Below, one piece after another: positions 42,808 through 52,194 of a stretch of DNA of 64,000 nt; position 1 is the stretch's first letter; the number at the start of each line of letters is the position of its first letter. Source of the stretch: Naasia lichenicola (GTDB taxonomy: Bacteria; Actinomycetota; Actinomycetes; Actinomycetales; Microbacteriaceae). The position numbers and the translations under genes are program-made. The notes below the pieces were generated by a model. The model made no database searches. It saw only the letters and a program-made list of their open reading frames with translations, and was not told the DNA's origin. The stretch covers positions 186,001 to 250,000 of the forward strand of contig NZ_SSSM01000003.1 in the NCBI RefSeq assembly GCF_004801885.1, read 5' to 3'.

Positions 42808-43986
42808 TCAGGCGGGCTGCTCGGCCGCCTGCAGCTCGTCGAAGGTCTCCGCCACCCAGTCGGCGATGATCCCGGCGACGTAGGTCAGATTGTCGATCGA
42901 GATGTGCTCCGTGCCGCCCTCGGGGTCGTCGAAGATGCGCAGCTCGCGCTTCGGGGAGTTGACGGCCTGGTCGTAGGACTGGTGCGCGTACTTCACGTTG
43001 ATCTGCCGGTCGCCGGCTCCGTGCGTGATGAGGAACGGCACGGTGATCTTGTCGACCACGCCGTTGAGGTGCATGTTCTTCGTCTTCTCGATGAAGTCGT
43101 CCATGTCGGACGCTCCCCAGACCCAGAAGACGTGGTCCCAGTAGTGCGGCACGGGGTTCTCGCCCTCGCGCTGGCGGCGACCCTCCTGGACCTCGAACCA
43201 GTTGTGGTTCGCGCCCCATGCGACGCCGAGCTTGAGGCGCTTCTCGAAGGCGAGCGCGCGGGGGGCGTAGTAGCCTCCGAGCGACCAGCCGCTGATCCCG
43301 ATCTGCTCGGTGTCCACGCCCAGCTCGTCGGCGTTCGCCTCGAGCCAGTCGATGATCGGGCCGGCCCAGACCTCGGTGTTGTACTGCGCGTGCAGGCCGC
43401 GCAGCCGCAGCGCCTCGCCGGATCCGGGGGTGTCCATCATCAGGGTCGAGATGCCGCGGACGGCGAGCATCTGCGGGAACCCGGAGTAGTACATCATCTC
43501 CTTGGTCGAGTCCAGGCCGTTGAACATGATGATGACCGGCTTGGGTCCGTCGCCCGGCGCGCGGTAGAAGTAGCCCGGCAGCAGAGCACCCTCGAAGGGC
43601 ACATCGACGGTGATCAGCGGGGCGCCGCTGAGCTCGACGTGCTTGAGCAGCAGGTCGATCGACTTCTGGTAGGCGGCGTTGCGTCCCTCCCACTTCGGAG
43701 ACTGCAGGCGCTCGGCCTGCGAGGTGTAGAGCGATGCGCGGTAGTAGGTCTCCCCCGCGCCGATGCGGCGGCCGCGGGCCTCGTCGTCCTGCGCCTTGGC
43801 GATGAGCCGGTCGGCGACGGCGGACCACGATGCGTAGAGCTCCTCGGTGCCGGCGTCGTCGCCGTTCTGAGCAGCGATCAGCACGGGCTTGCAGGCACGG
43901 TCGATCTCGTCGATGTAGCCGCCGTTGTTGAGACTGGCGACGACCGCCATGCTCCACACGTAGTTGGTCGGGAAGTACATGAACAT
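42808..43986 (-). CDS. Alpha/beta hydrolase, FrsA / dihydroxypseudooxynicotine-hydrolase-like
   Basis: 392 residues. A helical N-terminal domain of about 120 residues precedes the alpha/beta core; the nucleophile elbow is ISGWSLGGYY (Ser235), the acid is in ITHGAGDRQINV and the base in GGTEHISIDN. The FNGLDSTKEMMYY oxyanion segment and the extra N-terminal helices are those of the family containing 2,6-dihydroxypseudooxynicotine hydrolase, which cleaves a C-C bond next to a hydroxylated ring. In this context it could split an acyl-phenol such as a chalcone-like or ring-cleavage intermediate. ATG 43986 has GAGGA upstream. Confidence 0.82.
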   Translation of the reverse strand: MFMYFPTNYVWSMAVVASLNNGGYIDEIDRACKPVLIAAQNGDDAGTEELYASWSAVADRLIAKAQDDEARGRRIGAGETYYRASLYTSQAERLQSPKWEGRNAAYQKSIDLLLKHVELSGAPLITVDVPFEGALLPGYFYRAPGDGPKPVIIMFNGLDSTKEMMYYSGFPQMLAVRGISTLMMDTPGSGEALRLRGLHAQYNTEVWAGPIIDWLEANADELGVDTEQIGISGWSLGGYYAPRALAFEKRLKLGVAWGANHNWFEVQEGRRQREGENPVPHYWDHVFWVWGASDMDDFIEKTKNMHLNGVVDKITVPFLITHGAGDRQINVKYAHQSYDQAVNSPKRELRIFDDPEGGTEHISIDNLTYVAGIIADWVAETFDELQAAEQPA

Positions 43987-44180
43987 CGGGGATGGTCCTC
44001 ACGATCTCGTAGCTGGGCTGGCCGAGCTCCTGAATGGAGCTGAGCGCACGCGCGGAAGATCGAAGGACTCCCTCGTCACCGACGCACAGTTCGAACCCCT
44101 CCGACGCTACGGAGGTCGGCGCGATCACGGAAGAAGAGGTGGCTAATGCGGCCCATCGGTGCCAGTGATATCGGGCGGTC

Positions 44181-44198
44181 CTGATCGAGGTCGATCAG
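44181..44198. repeat. CTGATCGA-GG-TCGATCAG inverted repeat at SDR stop
   Basis: A perfect 8-base inverted repeat with a 2-base centre that includes the TGA stop of the SDR gene (44195-44197). It could be a terminator stem without a T-run or a binding site. Confidence 0.5.
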
Positions 44199-45031
44199 TC
44201 GGCGATGAGGGTGCCCCCGTCGACCACGATGGTCTGACCCGAGGTGAACGCGCCGGCCTCGGAGGCGAGCCACAGCACCGTGCCCGCCACATGCTGCGGG
44301 CTGCCGAAGCGGCGCAGCGGAGTCTTGGCGAGCCGCTGGTCGGCGATCGACGGATCGGAGGTGATGGGGCGGGCGAACGGGGTGTCGATGACACCTGGTG
44401 CGACGGCGTTGACCCGGATGTTCTGAGGACCCCACTGCACGGCCAGGTTGCGGGCGAGCTGCGCATTGGCCGCCTTCGTGATGCCGTACAGCCCGATCTG
44501 CCGGTTGCCGCGCAGCCCCGCGATGCTCGACATGACGATGAGGCTGCCGCCGCCCGCCTCCGCCATCCGCGGGAAGGCCGCTCCCGCGAGGTGCAGGATG
44601 CTGCGCACGTGCACGTCGAACATCACGTCGAGCTGCTCGTCGAGCTCGACGGGGGCGGTCGTCATGGGGTCCGTGTCGATCGCGAGCCCCGCGTTGCAGA
44701 CGATGGAGTCGAGGCGACCGAAATGGGCGTAGACGGAGTCCACCAAATCCGCGAGCTCATCGGGGCGACGCACATCGCAGCCCCGCCCGCTGACAGGGAG
44801 TCCCTCGTCCGCCAGCTCGGCGGCGATCCGGACGGCGTCGTCCGCGACCAGGCCGGTCAGGATCGTCCGCGCCCCGGCGGAGGCGAGGAGGCGCGCGGTG
44901 GCGTAGCCGATCCCCGAGGTGGCGCCTGTCACGATGGCCACCCGGCCGTCGAGGGAGAACAGCTGCGCCGCCGAAAGCACGTCGGGTGCGGATGAGACCG
45001 GGGCTGCGGACGAGCCGGTCGGCTGAGTCAT
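44195..45031 (-). CDS. SDR-family oxidoreductase
   Basis: 278 residues. The NAD(P) motif TGATSGIG is at about 35-42, CNAGLA stands at the NNAG position, the catalytic Ser lies in IVMSSIAG and Tyr/Lys in YGITK; the C-terminus has the NVxxG-like FTSGQTIVVDGG typical of classical SDRs. ATG 45031 overlaps the stop of the upstream SDR (ATGA), so both act together. A role in oxidising a ring-cleavage or side-chain alcohol is plausible but the substrate is unknown. Confidence 0.88.
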   Translation of the reverse strand: MTQPTGSSAAPVSSAPDVLSAAQLFSLDGRVAIVTGATSGIGYATARLLASAGARTILTGLVADDAVRIAAELADEGLPVSGRGCDVRRPDELADLVDSVYAHFGRLDSIVCNAGLAIDTDPMTTAPVELDEQLDVMFDVHVRSILHLAGAAFPRMAEAGGGSLIVMSSIAGLRGNRQIGLYGITKAANAQLARNLAVQWGPQNIRVNAVAPGVIDTPFARPITSDPSIADQRLAKTPLRRFGSPQHVAGTVLWLASEAGAFTSGQTIVVDGGTLIAD

Positions 45032-45864
45032 GGGTTCGGGACCTCCGGTGCGGGTGACGTCGTCGAGGCGGCTCGGGCGATGACATCGGACATGTACTTG
45101 ACCCCGCCCGACGAGCTGTATCCGCCGTCGATGGGGATCTCCGCGCCGTTGACGTAGGAGGCCAGGTCGGAGAGAAGGAAGGCGACCACCGCCGCGACCT
45201 CATCGGGCTGGCCGGTGCGCTCGAGCGGGGTGAGCGCGAGCTGCGCCTCGGTCATGATCGCCGGCGCGGACGCCATCATCGGCGTCTCGATGTAGCCGGG
45301 ATGCACGATGTTCGTCCGGATCCCCCGGGGCCCGAACTCCGTGGCGGCCACGGCGCTGAGGCCGCGCAGGCCCCACTTGGATGCCGTGTAGGCGACGGTG
45401 TGGTGCGGGGTCAGCGCCGCCGCCGACCCGACGTTGACGATGGATGCGCCCGAGGACATCAGCGGGACCATCGCCTGGATGCCGAGCATCGCGCCGGTGA
45501 GGTTGATGCCGATCACCCGGTTCCAATCGGTCAGCTCGATCTCGCCGAGCCTCGCCCGGAAGGCGATGCCTGCGTTGTTGACCAGCCCGTGCACGCCCTC
45601 GCCGATCCCCTGGGCCAGTGCCGACCACCCGTCGGCCGAGGCCACGTCGAGCTGCCGGTAGCGCACGGCATCGCCGTACTCGGCGGTCGCCGCCGCGAAG
45701 TCGTCCGATGCCTCCGCGGCGAGGTCGGTGGCGATCACCCGGGCTCCGCTCGCGGCGAGGATGCGCGTCTCGGCGATCCCCTGTCCGCCTGCAGCGCCCG
45801 TGACGACGACCAGCTTGCCGGCGAGGCCCGGAAGCCGGTGCTGCTCTGGGAGCTCTAGGGTCAT
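45028..45864 (-). CDS. SDR-family oxidoreductase
   Basis: 278 residues. The cofactor motif TGAAGGQGI replaces the more usual TGxxxGIG, followed by VNNAGIA, NVGSAAAL with the catalytic Ser and YTASK with Tyr/Lys; the end of the Rossmann domain reads VNGAEIPIDGGYSS. ATG 45864 was chosen as the only Met near the fold start; GGAGGAGAG lies a little far upstream. It is the first gene of the two-SDR operon, which diverges from pobA. Confidence 0.88.
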   Translation of the reverse strand: MTLELPEQHRLPGLAGKLVVVTGAAGGQGIAETRILAASGARVIATDLAAEASDDFAAATAEYGDAVRYRQLDVASADGWSALAQGIGEGVHGLVNNAGIAFRARLGEIELTDWNRVIGINLTGAMLGIQAMVPLMSSGASIVNVGSAAALTPHHTVAYTASKWGLRGLSAVAATEFGPRGIRTNIVHPGYIETPMMASAPAIMTEAQLALTPLERTGQPDEVAAVVAFLLSDLASYVNGAEIPIDGGYSSSGGVKYMSDVIARAASTTSPAPEVPNP

Positions 45865-45963
45865 GGATGCGACTCTCCTCCTGCGCCCGCCATCGCCGCG
45901 CATCGTTCCGCCAAGCATGGCCGATCCGTGGGCGACGGCCGAGCGCGGGAGGGCGTCGACGGC

Positions 45964-46003
45964 GCTCAGCCACCGACGGTTCGCTCCCACCCGGTGGCTG
46001 AGC
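45964..46003. repeat. GCTCAGCCACCG inverted repeat (REP-like)
   Basis: GCTCAGCCACCG (45964-45975) pairs with CGGTGGCTGAGC (45992-46003), a perfect 12-base stem with a 16-base loop. It is the same sequence family as the repeats at 55644-55748 and 57354-57394. It lies in the 261-base divergent gap between the SDR operon and pobA; the rest of that gap holds no gene I can see. Confidence 0.75.
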
Positions 46004-46125
46004 CGTGCGGGAGGCGCGCGTCGAAGCTCGGTCGTCACGCGCGTCGCTTCCGCTGAACGGAAGCGGACTGGCGCCGGTTCTGCGCAGAGACCAGAGTGAT
46101 CGGGAACGACCGGCGAAGGAGCCCC

Positions 46126-47313
46126 ATGCGACACAGGACATCCGTGGCGATCGTGGGCGCCGGACCGGCAGGCCTCCTGCTCGGTCAGCTCCTGCACGCT
46201 CGGGGCATCGACTTCGTGATCGTCGAGAACCGCTCCCGCGAATACGCGCTCGCCCGCATCCGCGCCGGCGTGCTCGAGCAGTCCTCCGTCGATGTGCTTG
46301 AATCCGTGGGCCTTGCCGACAATCTGCACGAGCGCGGCCTGGTGCACGACGGCATCTACCTGCAGCACGAGGGCGTCCGCACCCACATCGACTTCCGGGA
46401 CCTGGTCGGGCGCACCGTCACCGTCTACGGACAGCAGCAGGTCGTCCGCGATCTCATGGCCGCGCACGACGCGATCGGCTCGAGCGTCTACTACGAGGCG
46501 TCCGACGTGACGCCCTCCGGCGTCGAGACCCCGCGGCCCCTCCTGACCTTCAGCCACGGCGGGGAGTCGCATGAGGTCGAGGCCGACTTCATCGTCGGAG
46601 CCGACGGCTTCCACGGGGTCTGCCGCACGATCATCCCGGCGACCGAGATCAGCGTCTTCGAGCGCAACTACGAGTGCGCCTGGCTCGGCATCCTCGCCGA
46701 TGTGGCCCCCAGCACCGACGAGCTGATCTACGCCCTGCACCCCGACGGCTTCGCCATGCACTCCATGCGCTCGACCACGGTGTCCCGCCTCTACTTGCAG
46801 GTGGAGCCTGACGACGACATCGCGAACTGGAGCGACGAGCGGATCTGGGACGGCCTGCACGAGCGGCTCGGCACGCCCGGCTGGACGCTCAACGAGGGGC
46901 CGATCACCGAGAAGTCGATCACCCCGATGCGCAGCAGCGTCGCCTCCACGCTCTCCTACGGACGGCTGTTCCTCGTCGGCGATGCCGGCCACATCGTTCC
47001 GCCCACGGGCGCCAAGGGGCTGAATTCGGCCATCTCTGATGTCGCGATGCTCGGCGCGGCCATCGGCGAGCACTACGACGGAACCTCGACGCGCCTCGCC
47101 GACTACAGCCGACGCGCACTGTCGCGCCAGTGGAAGACGCAGTACTTCTCCCAGTGGATGACCGACATGCTGCACACCCCCAGCATCCAGACCCCGAAGG
47201 ACCTCGCGGCCTTCCGGTACCGCAGCCAGCTCGGACAGCTCGAGTTCGTGACCGGCTCCCAGCACGCACAACAGACCCTCGCCGAGCAGTACACGGGATT
47301 GAGCATCGAATGA
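46126..47313 (+). CDS. pobA: 4-hydroxybenzoate 3-monooxygenase
   Basis: 395 residues, the normal length of PobA. FAD motif VAIVGAGPAGLLLGQLLHARG, ENRSREYALARIRAGVLEQ (the segment that binds FAD and substrate in PobA), DG motif FIVGADGFHGVCR and GD motif LFLVGDAGHIVPPTGAKGLN. It hydroxylates 4-hydroxybenzoate to protocatechuate. ATG 46126 follows GAAGGAG. It is the first gene of the protocatechuate operon and its stop overlaps pcaH by four bases. 4-hydroxybenzoate is an expected product of flavonoid B-ring breakdown, which links this operon to the glycoside genes. Confidence 0.93.
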   Translation: MRHRTSVAIVGAGPAGLLLGQLLHARGIDFVIVENRSREYALARIRAGVLEQSSVDVLESVGLADNLHERGLVHDGIYLQHEGVRTHIDFRDLVGRTVTVYGQQQVVRDLMAAHDAIGSSVYYEASDVTPSGVETPRPLLTFSHGGESHEVEADFIVGADGFHGVCRTIIPATEISVFERNYECAWLGILADVAPSTDELIYALHPDGFAMHSMRSTTVSRLYLQVEPDDDIANWSDERIWDGLHERLGTPGWTLNEGPITEKSITPMRSSVASTLSYGRLFLVGDAGHIVPPTGAKGLNSAISDVAMLGAAIGEHYDGTSTRLADYSRRALSRQWKTQYFSQWMTDMLHTPSIQTPKDLAAFRYRSQLGQLEFVTGSQHAQQTLAEQYTGLSIE

Positions 47314-48164
47314 CAGACACCTCGAACAGCAGCAACGACGCAGCCGCCGCGCAGGACACGGCCGATGAGAACTCGGCGGCGCCGCTGCCTCCCGGAGTGC
47401 CGACCCAGGAGCAGATCAGCGCCGAGATCGCCGAGTCGCACGCCCGTTCCGCCCGCGACCACCGTCCCGGAGAGAACGCGCATCCGCTGCGGGACTTCGC
47501 GCCGTACCGCAGCGCGGTGCTGCGCCACCCCACGCACGAGCTGGTCAAGGTCGACCCCGAGGAGATCGAGCTCGCCTCCCCCGCCTTCGGCCACTCGGAC
47601 GTGTCCGAGGACGAGAACGACCTGACCATCCAGCATGCCGGCGAGCCGCTCGGCGAGCGGATCGTCGTCACCGGCCATGTGCTCGACGGCGAGGGACGCC
47701 CCGTGGCGAACCAGCTCGTCGAGGTGTGGCAGGCCAACTCGTCCGGCCGCTACGTGCACAAGCGCGACCAGCACCCGGCTCCGCTCGACCCCAACTTCAC
47801 GGGCGTCGGACGCACGATCACCGGTGCGGACGGCAGCTACCGCTTCGTGACGATCAAGCCCGGCCCGTATCCGTGGCGCAATCACCGCAACGCATGGCGG
47901 CCCGCGCACATCCACTTCTCGCTGTTCGGCCAGGCCTTCACTCAGCGGCTGATCACTCAGATGTACTTCCCGGGCGACCCTCTGTTCGCGCTCGACCCGA
48001 TCTACCAGTCGATCCCCGACCAGCAGACCAGGGACGGCCTGATCTCGACCTACGACCACGGTGTTACCGTTCCCGAGTGGGCGACCGGATACCGGTGGGA
48101 CATCGTGCTGACCGGCGCGACGGCGACCTGGCGCGAGAGCGACCATGAGGAGGACCATGCCTGA
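47310..48164 (+). CDS. pcaH: Protocatechuate 3,4-dioxygenase beta subunit
   Basis: 284 residues with the Fe(III) ligands of intradiol dioxygenases: Tyr148 (GRYVH), Tyr187 (GPYPWRNH), His200 and His202 (PAHIHFS), in exactly the 39-13-2 spacing of PcaH. It pairs with PcaG to open protocatechuate to 3-carboxy-cis,cis-muconate. The first 30 or so residues are low-complexity (Ser/Asn/Ala) and longer than in many homologues. The ATG overlaps the pobA stop. Confidence 0.94.
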   Translation: MTDTSNSSNDAAAAQDTADENSAAPLPPGVPTQEQISAEIAESHARSARDHRPGENAHPLRDFAPYRSAVLRHPTHELVKVDPEEIELASPAFGHSDVSEDENDLTIQHAGEPLGERIVVTGHVLDGEGRPVANQLVEVWQANSSGRYVHKRDQHPAPLDPNFTGVGRTITGADGSYRFVTIKPGPYPWRNHRNAWRPAHIHFSLFGQAFTQRLITQMYFPGDPLFALDPIYQSIPDQQTRDGLISTYDHGVTVPEWATGYRWDIVLTGATATWRESDHEEDHA

Positions 48165-48831
48165 CACGACTTCGCCGGCGACATCGGAACAGCAGAGCAA
48201 TGACCAGCAGAGCGCTGGAAAGCTGCGGCAGACCGCGTCGCAGACCATCGGCCCGTTCTACGGGTTCGCGCTGCCCTACCCAGGCGGCCCCGAGCTGCTC
48301 CCCCCGCATGCTCACGGAACCGTGCGCCTGCACGGGACCGTGTACGACGGCAACGGCGCGGTGGTGCCGGACGCCCTCATCGAGCTCTGGCAGACGGATG
48401 CCGCGGGCGTCATCCCGACGGCGCTCGGCAGCCTGCACCGCGACGGCTACACCTTCACCGGCTTCGGCCGAGCTGCTGTCGACGGATGGGGGCACTTCAC
48501 CTTCACGACCGTCCGGCCCGCGGCGACCGCCGAGGGCGACGCGGCCTTCGCCGTGATCGCGGTCTTCGCCCGCGGCCTGCTGCACCATCTCTACACGCGG
48601 GCGTACTTCGTAGATGCGGATGCGGATGCCGCGGCGCCGGCCGACGCGCTGCTCGACCGGGTCGGACCCGAACGGGCACGCACGCTCCTCGCGCTCGCGG
48701 ACGGACCCGACAGCTACCGGTTCGACATCCGCCTGCAGGGCGAGGACGAGACGGTCTTCCTCGACTACCCCGCGCTCGGCGCCCCTCAGGCATCGGCATC
48801 GGCATCGGCATCGGCAGGAGGGTCTGAGTGA
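48157..48831 (+). CDS. pcaG: Protocatechuate 3,4-dioxygenase alpha subunit
   Basis: 224 residues. TASQTIGPFYGFALPYPGG at the start and LIELWQTDAAG, FTFTTVRPA and LLHHLYTRAYF segments match the non-iron-binding alpha subunit. ATG 48157 sits inside the end of pcaH with GAGGAGG directly before it; the in-frame ATG at 48145 would bury that signal. The C-terminus contains four GCATCG units (48790-48813) giving an Ala-Ser repeat. Confidence 0.93.
   Translation: MPDTTSPATSEQQSNDQQSAGKLRQTASQTIGPFYGFALPYPGGPELLPPHAHGTVRLHGTVYDGNGAVVPDALIELWQTDAAGVIPTALGSLHRDGYTFTGFGRAAVDGWGHFTFTTVRPAATAEGDAAFAVIAVFARGLLHHLYTRAYFVDADADAAAPADALLDRVGPERARTLLALADGPDSYRFDIRLQGEDETVFLDYPALGAPQASASASASAGGSE
48790..48813 (+). 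repeat. Four tandem GCATCG units in pcaG
   Basis: Four exact copies of GCATCG encode an Ala-Ser run at the PcaG C-terminus, just before the GTGA junction with pcaB. Slippage by whole units would keep the frame. Confidence 0.85.
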
Positions 48832-50198
48832 GCGATGACGGGGCTGCTGGACCCGTCGTCGACCTCGGCCTGCTCGATCCGCTGACCGGCCCGACGACCG
48901 CCGCAGTGGTCGGCGACGCCGCGTACCTCTCGGCGATGATCGAGGTCGAGGCCGCGCTCATCGGGGCCTTCGTCGACATCGACGTGGCACCCGTCGAGGC
49001 CGAGGTGGACGTCGCCGTCCTGGCCGCCGGTGTTGACCTCCTCAGCGTCGCGGCTGCCGCCCGAGGCGGCGGCAACCCCGTCATCCCACTGGTCGCGGCC
49101 CTCCGCTCGGCCGCTCCCCAGGCGTCGGCGCCGTGGCTGCACCGCGGCGCGACGAGCCAGGACATCCTCGACAGCGCGGCCATGCTCGTGGCGAGCCGCG
49201 CGCTGGCCGCCATCTCCGCAGATCTGCGTGCGACCGTCGGCACCCTCGCCGACCTGGCCGACGCGCACCGGCACACCCCGATGGCCGGCCGCACGCTCAG
49301 CCAGCAGGCGGCACCCACCACCTTCGGCCTTCGGGTCGCGTCCTGGCTGGACGCTGTTGTGACGGCGAGGACGAGCCTGCGCGGCGTCGCCACCCGCCTG
49401 CCCGCCCAGCTCGCCGGAGCCGTGGGCAGTGCGACGACGCTGGTGGACGCGGCCGGTGGCGTCGAACCCGCGGACCGGCTGCGGATCGAGTTCGCCGATC
49501 GCCTGGGCCTCGAGCACCGCGCGTCCGGCTGGCACACCGATCGCACCATCGTCGTCGAGCTCGGCTCGGCGCTCGCGCTCGTGATCGGCTCTCTCGGACG
49601 GATCGGGCTCGACGTGTCGCTGCTCTCCCGCACCGAGATCGCCGAGGTCTCCGAGGGCTTGGCGGAGGGCGAGGGCGGATCCTCCGCGATGCCGCAGAAG
49701 CGCAACCCCGTCGCGTCGGTGCTGCTCGTCGCCGCGGCCCGGCGCTCTCCCGGTCTGCTCGGCACCCTCGCCGGCTCGCTGCTCGCCGAGGACGACCGTC
49801 CGGTCGGCGCATGGCATGCCGAATGGCCGACGCTCCGTGAACTGCTGCGGATCGCCCTCGGCGCTGCGGCGGCTGCGCGCGGACTCGTCGCGGGACTCAG
49901 CGTCGATGCGGAGCGGATGCGCGACAACCTGGCGCTCACCGACGGCGCGATCCACGCCGAGCGGGCTACCGAGATCCTCACGGAGCAGGTCGGCCGCGCC
50001 CGCGCCGCCGAGCTGGTGAAGGCGGCGCTCGACGCCGACGGCGGCTTCTCCGAGGCGATCCTGTACCTCGCCGAGCAGGATTCCCAGCTGTCCGACACCG
50101 CCAGCGTCCTCGCGGCGACCACGGTCCACCGCGGACCGGTGGGCCTCAGCAACCAGATGATCGATGCGGCCATCGTCCGCGCGGGAGCCAGCACATGA
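48828..50198 (+). CDS. pcaB: 3-carboxy-cis,cis-muconate cycloisomerase
   Basis: 456 residues of the aspartase/fumarase superfamily. The signature loop GGSSAMPQKRNPVAS is present, with HRGATSQDILDSA and AGRTLSQQAAPTTFG upstream as the other two conserved regions. It converts carboxymuconate to 4-carboxymuconolactone. GTG start at 48828 overlaps the pcaG stop (GTGA) behind AGGAGG. The position between pcaG and the pcaDC fusion supports pcaB rather than adenylosuccinate lyase. Confidence 0.92.
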   Translation: MSDDGAAGPVVDLGLLDPLTGPTTAAVVGDAAYLSAMIEVEAALIGAFVDIDVAPVEAEVDVAVLAAGVDLLSVAAAARGGGNPVIPLVAALRSAAPQASAPWLHRGATSQDILDSAAMLVASRALAAISADLRATVGTLADLADAHRHTPMAGRTLSQQAAPTTFGLRVASWLDAVVTARTSLRGVATRLPAQLAGAVGSATTLVDAAGGVEPADRLRIEFADRLGLEHRASGWHTDRTIVVELGSALALVIGSLGRIGLDVSLLSRTEIAEVSEGLAEGEGGSSAMPQKRNPVASVLLVAAARRSPGLLGTLAGSLLAEDDRPVGAWHAEWPTLRELLRIALGAAAAARGLVAGLSVDAERMRDNLALTDGAIHAERATEILTEQVGRARAAELVKAALDADGGFSEAILYLAEQDSQLSDTASVLAATTVHRGPVGLSNQMIDAAIVRAGAST

Positions 50199-51391
50199 CG
50201 ACCCCCATCCTCCGCGGCACCCTGACCCCGGTCGCGGCAGACGTCTCGGCGGCGCCCCTCCTCGTGCTCGGCCCGTCGCTCGGAACGACCTCCGCCCTCT
50301 GGGAGACCGCCGCCGCCGAGCTGTCCACACGCTTCCGCGTGCTCCGCTTCGACCTGCCGGGGCACGGACTCAGTGCTCCTGCGGCCGAGCCGTTCGAGCT
50401 GACCGACCTGGCCGACGCGGTGGTCGCCCTCGTCGACTCCGTCGGCGGAGGACGCTTCAGCTATGCGGGCGTCTCGATCGGCGGAGCGATCGGCATCGAG
50501 CTCGCCCTCTCCCCCGCCGGACGGCGCCTCGACGCGCTCGCGATCATCTGCTCCAACTCGCAGCTCGGCGGCCCGGACGGCTGGCTGGATCGCGCGGCAG
50601 CGGTCCGCGCTCAGGGCACCGCGTCGATGGTGACCGGCAGCTCGCAGCGCTGGTTCGCACCCGGCTTCCTGCCCCGACGTCCCGACCGCGCGTCGCAGGC
50701 GCTCGACGGACTGCTGACGATCGACGACGAGTCCTACGCGAAGTGCTGTGAGGCGCTGGCGCGGTACGACCGCACCTCTCGAGTCTCCGAGATCGGCACC
50801 CGGACCGCGGTCGTCACGGGCGACGTCGACCCCGTCGTCTCGATCGCCGAGGGGGACGCTCTGGCGGCGGCCATCCCCGGCAGCCGCCGCTACGTGCTCG
50901 CGGACACCGGCCATCAGGGCCACCTCGAGCGACCCGAGGACATCGCGGCCATCGTGGCCGAGCTCGTGCCGAGCCTGCGCACCCCGAGCGACATCCACGC
51001 CGGTGGCATGGCAGTGCGGCGCGCGGTGCTGGGCGACGCGCACGTCGATCGTGCGACCGCCGCCGCGACACCCGAGACCCGCGACTTCCAGGACCTGATC
51101 ACCCGCTACGCCTGGGGCGACATCTGGACCCGCCCCGGCCTCGACCGGCGGATGCGCAGCGCCGTCACCCTGTCGTCGCTCGTCACCGCCGGGCACTGGC
51201 ACGAGACCGGCCTGCATGTCGAGGCCGCCCTGCGCAACGGATTGAGCCGGGCGGAGATCAGCGAGATCCTGCTGCAGACGGCGATCTATGCGGGCGTGCC
51301 CGCCGCGAACTCGGCGTTCGGCGTGGCCCGCGAGGTCTTCGCCCGCCTCGACGCGGCCGACGAGACCGATCAAGCTCAGGAGGAGCACTGA
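50195..51391 (+). CDS. pcaDC: Fused 3-oxoadipate enol-lactonase / 4-carboxymuconolactone decarboxylase
   Basis: 398 residues. An N-terminal alpha/beta hydrolase (LGPSLGTTSALWE oxyanion region, nucleophile elbow YAGVSIGGAIG, base in ADTGHQGHLERP) is PcaD. From about residue 270, RRAVLGDAHVDRA, then WGDIWTRPGLDRR, SLVTAGHWHETGLHVEAA and EILLQTAIYAGVPAAN form PcaC. Fusions of this kind (also called PcaL) are common in actinobacteria. It carries out the two steps from carboxymuconolactone to 3-oxoadipate. Overlaps pcaB by ATGA and pcaI by one base. Confidence 0.93.
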   Translation: MTTPILRGTLTPVAADVSAAPLLVLGPSLGTTSALWETAAAELSTRFRVLRFDLPGHGLSAPAAEPFELTDLADAVVALVDSVGGGRFSYAGVSIGGAIGIELALSPAGRRLDALAIICSNSQLGGPDGWLDRAAAVRAQGTASMVTGSSQRWFAPGFLPRRPDRASQALDGLLTIDDESYAKCCEALARYDRTSRVSEIGTRTAVVTGDVDPVVSIAEGDALAAAIPGSRRYVLADTGHQGHLERPEDIAAIVAELVPSLRTPSDIHAGGMAVRRAVLGDAHVDRATAAATPETRDFQDLITRYAWGDIWTRPGLDRRMRSAVTLSSLVTAGHWHETGLHVEAALRNGLSRAEISEILLQTAIYAGVPAANSAFGVAREVFARLDAADETDQAQEEH

Positions 51392-52194
51392 TGGACAAGC
51401 AGTACGCAACGGCGGCCGAAGCGGTCGCGGACATCCCCGACGGGTCGTCCATCGCAGTCGGCGGCTTCGGCCTGGTCGGCGTGCCGATCGTTCTGATCCG
51501 CGCCCTGCTGGAGAGCAAGACCACCGATCTCGAGGTCGTCTCGAACAACTGCGGCGTCGACGGCTGGGGGCTCGGGCTGCTGCTGTCCGCCGGGCGGATC
51601 CGGCGGATCATCGCGTCGTACATCGGGGAGAACAAGGAGTTCGCACGCCAGTACCTCGGCGGCGAGGTGGAGGTGGAGCTCACCCCGCAGGGCTCGCTGG
51701 CCGAGCGCCTCCGCGCGGGCGGCGTCGGCATCCCCGCCTTCTACACGGCCTCCGGCGTCGGCACCGTCGTCTCCGAGGGCGGCATGCCGTGGCGCTACGA
51801 CTCCAACGGCGCGATCACGCTCGCCTCGCCCGCCAAGCCGACGGCGACCTTCGACTCGCTCGGCGATGCCAAGGAGTACGTGCTCGAGAAGGCGATCCGC
51901 ACCGACTACGCCCTCGTGCGCGCCGCCAAGGGCGATCGGCACGGCAACCTGGTCTTCGAGAAGTCGACCCGCAACTTCAATCCCCTCGCGGCGATGGCGG
52001 GTCGGATCACGATCGCTGAGGTCGACGAGCTCGTCGAACCCGGTGCCCTGGATCCGGATGAGGTGCATCTGCCCGGCATCTACGTCGACCGGGTCGTCGT
52101 ACTGAGCCGTGAAGAGGCCACCGACCTGCCGATCGAGAAGACGACGGTGCGCCCCCGGCCCGCCGACTCCAGCACCGGAACGGAGACGAACTGA
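51391..52194 (+). CDS. pcaI: 3-oxoadipate CoA-transferase subunit A
   Basis: 267 residues. [20 protein letters not shown] is the conserved glycine-rich start of class I CoA-transferase alpha subunits, with [53 protein letters not shown] and [18 protein letters not shown] following. The family also contains acetoacetate transferases (ScoA); the pca operon context favours 3-oxoadipate. AGGAGGAG precedes the ATG, which shares one base with the pcaDC stop. Confidence 0.9.
   Translation: MDKQYATAAEAVADIPDGSSIAVGGFGLVGVPIVLIRALLESKTTDLEVVSNNCGVDGWGLGLLLSAGRIRRIIASYIGENKEFARQYLGGEVEVELTPQGSLAERLRAGGVGIPAFYTASGVGTVVSEGGMPWRYDSNGAITLASPAKPTATFDSLGDAKEYVLEKAIRTDYALVRAAKGDRHGNLVFEKSTRNFNPLAAMAGRITIAEVDELVEPGALDPDEVHLPGIYVDRVVVLSREEATDLPIEKTTVRPRPADSSTGTETN

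Noticed and set aside
41516-44128. An 870-codon open frame on the minus strand across the FAH gene and part of the alpha/beta hydrolase gene
   Set aside because: Its translation is Arg/Gly/Asp-rich low-complexity text without family motifs, while the true genes on both sides have clear catalytic motifs, ribosome-binding sites and a terminator between them.
48790-48813. GCATCG tandem units as a CRISPR array or phase-variable switch
   Set aside because: The units are too short and have no spacers for CRISPR, and a 6-base unit cannot shift the reading frame.
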